A stretch of DNA of 17,062 nucleotides from Ruminococcus sp. UBA4350. Lineage in GTDB: Bacteria > Bacillota > Clostridia > Oscillospirales > Ruminococcaceae. A program made the translations under genes and the position numbers. Positions 13,176 through 17,062 of this stretch are shown one piece after another. Positions within the stretch are counted from its first letter, which is position 1, and every line of letters begins with the position of its first letter. The notes beneath the pieces were generated by a model. That model did not search any database and had not been told where the DNA came from. It worked only from the letters and a program-made list of their open reading frames with translations. The stretch covers positions 241 to 17,302 of the forward strand of contig DGSY01000054.1 in the NCBI GenBank assembly GCA_002394125.1. The letters run 5' to 3'.

Positions 13176-14342
13176 ATGCCTGCATTATCAAGCAGAACCG
13201 CGAATTTCACCGATTCCGTCATCCGCCGGATGACGCGTATTTCCAATCAGTACGGCGCTGTGAATCTTTCGCAGGGCTTTCCGGATTTCGATCCGCCGAA
13301 GGAGATCCTTGACCGTCTGGCGGAGGTCACACGCGAGGATTTTCACCAGTATTCGATCACATGGGGCGCACAGAATTTCCGCGAAGCGCTCGCCGCAAAG
13401 CAGTCGCATTTCATGGGCAGACCGATCGACCCGAACGGCGAGATCGTTGTGACCTGCGGCAGCACCGAGGCAATGATGGCTGCAATGATGAGCGTCACGA
13501 ATCCCGGCGACAAGGTCATTGTGTTCTCGCCGTTCTATGAGAATTACGGCGCAGATACGATCCTTTCCGGCGCGGAGCCGATCTATGTTCCGCTGATCCC
13601 GCCGGCTTTCACATTTGATGCGGATGTGCTGGAGGCGGCATTCCGGCAGCATCCGAAGGCGCTGATCCTCTGCAATCCGTCGAACCCCTGCGGCAAGGTT
13701 TTCACGCGGGATGAGCTTATGATAATCGCGGAATTTGCGAAGAAATACGACACCTTCGTTATCACGGATGAGGTCTATGAGCATATCCTCTACGCGCCGC
13801 ACACGCATACCTATATGGCATCGCTGCCGGGAATGTGGGAGCGGACGATCTCCTGCTCGTCGCTGTCCAAAACCTATTCGATCACGGGCTGGCGGCTCGG
13901 CTATGTCATTGCGCCGCCGGAGATCATCGACACGGTGAAAAAGGTGCATGATTTTCTCACAGTCGGCGCGGCAGCACCCTTGCAGGAGGCGGCCGTCACC
14001 GGCCTGAAATTCGGAGATGATTATTACCGCGGTTTGCAGGCGGAATACACCGAAAAGCGTGACCTGTTCCTCGCGGGACTTGACCGCATCGGCATTGCGC
14101 ATACCGTTCCGGAGGGCGCGTATTACATTCTCCTTGACGTTTCGGAATACGGCTATGCGAGCGATCTCGATTTCTGCGAAAAGCTCGCGCAGTATGTCGG
14201 TGTCGGCGCAGTGCCGGGATCGAGCTTTTTCAAGGAGCCGGAGAACCGCTATATCCGGCTGCATTTTGCGAAGAAAAACGAGACACTGAATGAAGCGCTC
14301 GAACGCCTGAGCGCGATCCGCACGAAAATGCCCCGCGCATAA
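13176..14342 (+). CDS. PLP-dependent aminotransferase, class I (methionine/kynurenine aminotransferase-like)
   Basis: A 388-residue fold-type I aminotransferase. Seen: VNLSQGFPDFDPP (29-41), YSITWGAQNFREA (59-71), NPSNPCGKVF (167-176), VITDEVYEHI (195-204), the PLP lysine in SSLSKTYSITGWRLGYV (Lys232, Arg240), and the substrate-carboxylate Arg in YIRLHFA near 365. The wording around NLSQGFPDFD, DEVYEH and KVHDFLT resembles E. coli YbdL (methionine aminotransferase) and glutamine transaminase K/kynurenine aminotransferases more than AspC. It would make or use a 2-oxoacid, possibly 4-methylthio-2-oxobutyrate or an aromatic oxoacid, and so could feed the upstream oxidoreductase and ligase. That link is inferred from proximity. 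TTTTAGGAGG lies 6 bases before ATG 13176. Confidence 0.88.
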   Translation: MPALSSRTANFTDSVIRRMTRISNQYGAVNLSQGFPDFDPPKEILDRLAEVTREDFHQYSITWGAQNFREALAAKQSHFMGRPIDPNGEIVVTCGSTEAMMAAMMSVTNPGDKVIVFSPFYENYGADTILSGAEPIYVPLIPPAFTFDADVLEAAFRQHPKALILCNPSNPCGKVFTRDELMIIAEFAKKYDTFVITDEVYEHILYAPHTHTYMASLPGMWERTISCSSLSKTYSITGWRLGYVIAPPEIIDTVKKVHDFLTVGAAAPLQEAAVTGLKFGDDYYRGLQAEYTEKRDLFLAGLDRIGIAHTVPEGAYYILLDVSEYGYASDLDFCEKLAQYVGVGAVPGSSFFKEPENRYIRLHFAKKNETLNEALERLSAIRTKMPRA

Positions 14343-14352
14343 TAAGCGGGAA

Positions 14353-14410
14353 GAACAGCAGCGCATACAGGCTGGCTCCGATGTGATGAGACAGCCTGTA
14401 TGCGCTGTTC
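14353..14410. terminator. Long hairpin after the aminotransferase gene, atypical terminator
   Basis: CAGCCTGTATGCGCTGTTC (14392-14410) pairs with 14353-14374 (GAACAGC, a 3-base bulge, then GCGCATACAGGCTG) in a ~19-bp stem with a 17-base loop. It starts 10 bases after the stop codon. The + side lacks a T-run (CGGTTCC follows), so it may end transcription poorly or protect the 3' end. On the - side the tail TTCTTCCC is slightly T-rich. Confidence 0.55.
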
Positions 14411-14419
14411 CGGTTCCTA

Positions 14420-14434
14420 TCAGTATCATACTGA
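14420..14434. promoter_or_regulatory. Perfect palindrome, possible regulator operator
   Basis: TCAGTAT-C-ATACTGA is a perfect 7-1-7 inverted repeat about 55-70 bases upstream of the TetR gene promoter. CCGGT (14410-14414) and ACCGG (14436-14440) lie outside it. TetR proteins often bind such sites near their own gene; the assignment is a guess. Confidence 0.4.
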
Positions 14435-14488
14435 CACCGGCTCTGCGATCTCATTTTTATGCAGATCGCTGAATTGCATCTGCCGCGC

Positions 14489-14537
14489 TTGACAAATGAA
14501 AGAGAACGGTGTATTCTTATATCAGAGAACGGCGTTC
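14489..14537 (+). promoter_or_regulatory. Promoter of the TetR gene with repeated AGAGAACGG elements
   Basis: -35 TTGACA (14489-14494), 17 bases, -10 TATTCT (14512-14517). The 12-base sequence AGAGAACGGTGT (14501-14512) recurs as AGAGAACGGCGT (14524-14535), 23 bases later, on either side of the -10; the second copy is part of the palindrome GAACG-G-CGTTC (14527-14537). This placement would suit autorepression. Confidence 0.6.
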
Positions 14538-14556
14538 ACCGATTGGAGGCGATCCT

Positions 14557-15171
14557 GTGCCGAAGGATAAAACGGAAAGCCATGCGCGGATCATTGCCGC
14601 TGCAAAGACGGAATTTCTCACCTGCGGATTTGAGAATGCCTCCATGCGGCGCATCGCGGCAAATGCAGGCATCACCGCCTCCGGACTCTACAAGCATTTC
14701 CCGAACAAGGAGGAAATGTTCGCGGCACTCGTGCAGCCGATGCTGGATGAATTCATGACGCTGTACCGCCGGAAGGAGCAGGAGGAAAACGATGCAATCA
14801 GAAAGATCGGCTCGGCGGCCGCATTCCTGAATGATGATGCGGTGTATGTCATGGAGTTTATCTACGATCATTTTGATGCATTCAAGCTGCTGGTCTGCTG
14901 CTCGCAGGGGACGCGTTATGAGGATTATTCCCACACTCTCGCGGCGATGGAGGAGGAAAGCTCGCTGAAATTCATCGGGGCGCTGCGGTCACGCGGCGAT
15001 CATGTTCCGGACTTCGACCGGCGCGAATTTCATCTGCTGGTCTCCGCGAATGTCGAAGCGGTATTGCAGCCGATCCGGCATGATTTCACACGGGCAGAAG
15101 CACTGCACTACGCACAGACGATCAACACGTTTTTTGCAAAGGGCTGGAAATGGCTCTGCGGAATGGAATAA
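14557..15171 (+). CDS. TetR/AcrR-family transcriptional regulator
   Basis: A 204-residue repressor-type protein. Residues ~9-55 are the TetR helix-turn-helix: ARIIAAAKTEFLTCGFENAS, then MRRIAANAGITASGLYKHFP and NKEEMFAAL. The rest is the variable, all-helical ligand-binding domain, which includes a vicinal LLVCCSQGTRYEDY segment. The GTG start at 14557 is chosen because GGAGG (14545-14549) is 7 bases upstream and the HTH spacing is normal; the ATG at 14509 lies between the -10 and this site. Target and ligand are unknown. It stands alone, between the aminotransferase and the Feo operon, and either neighbour could be regulated. Confidence 0.9.
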   Translation: MPKDKTESHARIIAAAKTEFLTCGFENASMRRIAANAGITASGLYKHFPNKEEMFAALVQPMLDEFMTLYRRKEQEENDAIRKIGSAAAFLNDDAVYVMEFIYDHFDAFKLLVCCSQGTRYEDYSHTLAAMEEESSLKFIGALRSRGDHVPDFDRREFHLLVSANVEAVLQPIRHDFTRAEALHYAQTINTFFAKGWKWLCGME

Positions 15172-15175
15172 ACAG

Positions 15176-15198
15176 TATATCGGCCCTGTGCCGATATA
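15176..15198 (+). terminator. Hairpin after the TetR gene, weak terminator or operator
   Basis: TATATCGGC (15176-15184) and GCCGATATA (15190-15198) form a perfect 9-bp stem with loop CCTGT, followed by only TTTC. It begins 4 bases after the TetR stop codon. It resembles the palindrome at 13129-13156 (shared TATCGGYCCTGTG core), so an operator role is an alternative. Confidence 0.5.
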
Positions 15199-15211
15199 TT
15201 TCAGCATATAA

Positions 15212-15227
15212 GTTAGCACAATCTAAC
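15212..15227. promoter_or_regulatory. Candidate iron-regulator (DtxR-type) operator of the Feo operon
   Basis: GTTAG-CACAAT-CTAAC is a perfect inverted repeat 20 bases before the first Feo gene. TTAG...CTAA half-sites are typical of DtxR/IdeR/MntR-type metalloregulators, and feo genes are common targets. A clear -35/-10 could not be placed; TATAAG (15207-15212) may be the -10. Confidence 0.55.
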
Positions 15228-15247
15228 CGTATCGGGAGGGATTTTTG

Positions 15248-15433
15248 ATGGCATGGCTCTCTGACAATCTCATGTCAATCGTGCTGCTTCTGGCCGTCGT
15301 CCTGATCGTGGTTTTCATCATCCGGAGCAAGATCCGGACGAAGAAATCCGGCAGGGGATGCGGCTGCGCGGGCTGCTCCGGATGCAGCGCGTGTACATCA
15401 GGAAAATCTGACAGACGGAAGTCTGCGGAATAA
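15248..15433 (+). CDS. FeoB-associated Cys-rich membrane protein
   Basis: A 61-residue protein with one membrane span (about residues 8-25, rich in Leu/Val/Ile), a basic stretch (RSKIRTKKSGR), and a Cys cluster at residues 38, 40, 43, 46 and 49 (GCGCAGCSGCSAC). This is the layout of the FeoB-associated Cys-rich family (PF12669 as I recall), thought to help ferrous iron uptake. It usually follows feoB; here it leads the operon ahead of feoA. ATG 15248 is preferred over the in-frame TTG just before because GGGAGGG (15234-15240) is 7 bases upstream. Confidence 0.85.
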   Translation: MAWLSDNLMSIVLLLAVVLIVVFIIRSKIRTKKSGRGCGCAGCSGCSACTSGKSDRRKSAE

Positions 15434-15445
15434 AGGAGGAACTAT

Positions 15446-15667
15446 ATGAAACTCACAGAGACCGCTGCGGATATGCAGGGGAACATCCGGTCGCTCAGCG
15501 GCGACGATCATTTCATGAACCGCATCACGTCGATCGGCCTGACCGAGGGGACACCGTTCCGGACGGTGCGCAATGACAAAAAAATGCCGGTGCTGATCTA
15601 TCTGCGGGAGACGCTGATTGCCCTGAACCGCGCAGATGCAGAGAGAATCGAGGTGGATGCGCGATGA
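15446..15667 (+). CDS. feoA: FeoA family protein
   Basis: A 73-residue SH3-like accessory protein of ferrous iron transport. Conserved features: HFMNRITSIGLTEGTPFRTVRND (in the family, the 'RL..LGL..G..V.V' core) and the closing ETLIALNRADAERIEV, matching the usual 'ALR...A..I.V' end. The length is typical (~75). AAGGAGG lies just upstream. Its stop overlaps the feoB start as ATGA (15664-15667), so the two are translationally coupled. Confidence 0.88.
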   Translation: MKLTETAADMQGNIRSLSGDDHFMNRITSIGLTEGTPFRTVRNDKKMPVLIYLRETLIALNRADAERIEVDAR

Positions 15668-17062
15668 ACAGCATTGCACTTCTGGGACAGCCGAATTCCG
15701 GCAAATCCACGATTTACAATAACCTGACCGGTTCCCGTCAGCACGTCGGAAACTGGGCGGGCAAGACCGTCGAGAAGAATGAGGGCAGCTATACCTTTGA
15801 CGGCGTGAAATACAGTGTCACTGACCTGCCCGGCAGCTACGGATTATCGGGTAATTCCGATGAGGAGATCATCACGACCGATTTTATCCGGTCGGGTCAG
15901 AGCGACCTGACCGTTGTGCTGGTCGATGCGTCGCAGCTTGAACGCAGTATGTTCATGCTCGCGGAATTTGCACGGCTGGAGAAGACTGCCGTCCTCGTTC
16001 TGAACATGATGGATGTGGCACAGGGCATGGGCAAAAAGGTCGATGCGGATGCGCTTGCAAAGAAGCTCGGCATACCGGTCCTGCCGTTCAATGCGACCGA
16101 TACAAAGGACTATGACAAGCTCAAAAAGCTGATCGCTTCCGAGCTGAAAGCACCGCACAGGCTGACCGTCGCGCCGCCTGCGGCACAGTCCGGCGTCAAG
16201 GCGGACAGTCAGGCGAAATTTGCGTGGGTGGATGCGCTGCTCGGCGATGTCACGGACAGCGGCAGCACAGCGTATAAAATGTCGAAATTCGACCGGCTGA
16301 TGACGCGCCCCGTTCTCGGCAAGATCGTATGCATCGGCGTGGTGCTGCTGGCATTTCTGGTCGCAATGATCATCATGATCCCGTTCATGGGTGTCGGTGA
16401 GATGATCCCCGGCTTGCTGCATGATCCGGTCGATAAACTGCTGACCGGCTGGAATGTGCATCCGTGGCTCGTTTCAATCTTCAGCACGATGATCCCGAAT
16501 GTGCTGTATTTCACGATTTCAATGGCGAGCTTTGTATTCGGCGTGAATATCGTTTTCGGCTTTCTGGAGGAGATCGGATTCCTTGCAAGAGCCGCCTATC
16601 AGTTTGACGGACTGCTCTCGAAGCTCGGCTTGCAGGGCAAAGCGATCTGCCCGATGCTGATGGGCTTCGGCTGCACGATCGGCGGCGCCTGCGGTACACG
16701 TGTCATGGACAACTGGGGACAGCGGATGCTTGCCATGTCGATCGTCTGGGCGATCCCCTGCGCGTCGATCTGGTCGATCATTCCGGTCATTTCGGGAATG
16801 TTCTTCACATGGTGGCAGACAATGCTCGTCTGCATCGGCATTCTGCTTTACGTCGTTGTTTCGATGACCATTGTCTCCAAGGTGTTCAGCCGAAAGCTCG
16901 CGCCGGCGGAGACCCGCAGCGGCATGATCATGGAGCTGCCGCCCTATCACAAGGCACATTGGAAGCACATCATCAAAGAGGCATTTTTCAAGGCGTGGGA
17001 TATTTTCAAGCGCGCGCTCGGAACGGTCACGCTGGTGTCGATCCTGTTCTATGTGCTGTCGT
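15664..17062 (+). CDS. feoB: Ferrous iron transporter FeoB, divergent form (3' end outside window)
   Basis: The first 466 codons of a GTP-dependent ferrous iron permease, open to the window edge. GTPase domain: G1 GQPNSGKST (8-16; usually GNPNxGKT), G3 DLPGSYGLS (54-62), G4 NMMD (114-117). Membrane part from ~220: hydrophobic helices near 221-244, 266-300 and 355-400, with LEEIGFLARAAYQFDGLLS (301-319) and the first Gate motif as MLMGFGCTIGGACGTR (331-346). The Gate cysteine (Cys337) is kept, but the usual NVPA is TIGG. The following IPCASIW (364-370) replaces the more usual SCxAR-type motif. These changes suggest a subfamily of FeoB and perhaps other metal preference. Third gene of the operon, behind a candidate metalloregulator site. 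Confidence 0.93.
   Translation, partial: MNSIALLGQPNSGKSTIYNNLTGSRQHVGNWAGKTVEKNEGSYTFDGVKYSVTDLPGSYGLSGNSDEEIITTDFIRSGQSDLTVVLVDASQLERSMFMLAEFARLEKTAVLVLNMMDVAQGMGKKVDADALAKKLGIPVLPFNATDTKDYDKLKKLIASELKAPHRLTVAPPAAQSGVKADSQAKFAWVDALLGDVTDSGSTAYKMSKFDRLMTRPVLGKIVCIGVVLLAFLVAMIIMIPFMGVGEMIPGLLHDPVDKLLTGWNVHPWLVSIFSTMIPNVLYFTISMASFVFGVNIVFGFLEEIGFLARAAYQFDGLLSKLGLQGKAICPMLMGFGCTIGGACGTRVMDNWGQRMLAMSIVWAIPCASIWSIIPVISGMFFTWWQTMLVCIGILLYVVVSMTIVSKVFSRKLAPAETRSGMIMELPPYHKAHWKHIIKEAFFKAWDIFKRALGTVTLVSILFYVLS

Noticed and set aside
14464..14476. GATCGCTGAATTG before the TetR promoter as a fifth LysR box
   Set aside because: It sits 12 bases from the -35 like the other boxes, but only 8 of 13 positions match the P2 box and the downstream CATAAC box is missing.
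1..17062. CRISPR array, tRNA or rRNA genes, phage genes
   Set aside because: No regularly spaced repeats, no tRNA cloverleaf and no rRNA-like or phage-like genes were seen on either strand.

Overview
The window reads like a chromosome segment of an anaerobic, fairly GC-rich member of the Clostridia, most likely a gut or rumen Ruminococcaceae/Oscillospiraceae-type bacterium. This is inferred from the single-chain glycyl-tRNA synthetase, the ferredoxin-dependent oxoacid oxidoreductase, strong AGGAGG ribosome binding sites, a Feo operon with a FeoB-associated Cys-rich protein, and an operon order (methyltransferase-mccB-mccA) known from Clostridium. No species can be named from the sequence alone. 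Every gene I can support lies on the + strand.

Layout. 3-548: 3' end of glycyl-tRNA synthetase with a strong terminator. 609-772: a small MITE-like element inserted at a TA just past that terminator. 984-4171: an ABC importer of the sulfonate/nitrate/taurine type (lipoprotein, ATPase, permease). 4224-7492: a promoter, a Cys-codon-rich leader ORF with a terminator/antiterminator pair, then a reverse trans-sulfuration operon (LCMT-like methyltransferase, MccB-like lyase, MccA-like synthase). 7560-7721: a multi-hairpin repeat. 7811-8737: a LysR regulator. 8726-11672: a four-subunit 2-oxoacid:ferredoxin oxidoreductase operon. 11677-13115: a phenylacetate-CoA-ligase-family enzyme. 13176-14342: a PLP aminotransferase of the methionine/kynurenine aminotransferase type. 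14557-15171: a TetR regulator. 15212 to the end: a Feo iron uptake operon, with feoB cut by the window edge.

The main observation is that four separate promoters (ABC importer, mcc operon, oxidoreductase operon, CoA ligase) share one precisely spaced architecture. Each has a 13-base box like GATAACCGACTAT, exactly 12 bases, a -35 TTGGAC-like element, a -10, and then a CATAACCG-like box starting exactly 11 bases after the first base of the -10. The simplest reading is a regulon of the LysR protein encoded in the middle. It would join sulfur import and cysteine synthesis to 2-oxoacid oxidation and an acyl-CoA ligase. A plausible metabolic link is that the mcc branch releases 2-oxobutyrate, or that methionine yields 4-methylthio-2-oxobutyrate, and the oxidoreductase plus ligase turn this into an acyl-CoA and then an acid.

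The second main observation is the leader at 4320-4505. A peptide beginning MKKMCCMPCC precedes mutually exclusive hairpins, which is the layout of cysteine-responsive transcription attenuation. The homologous Clostridium acetobutylicum operon instead uses a T-box, as far as I recall the literature.
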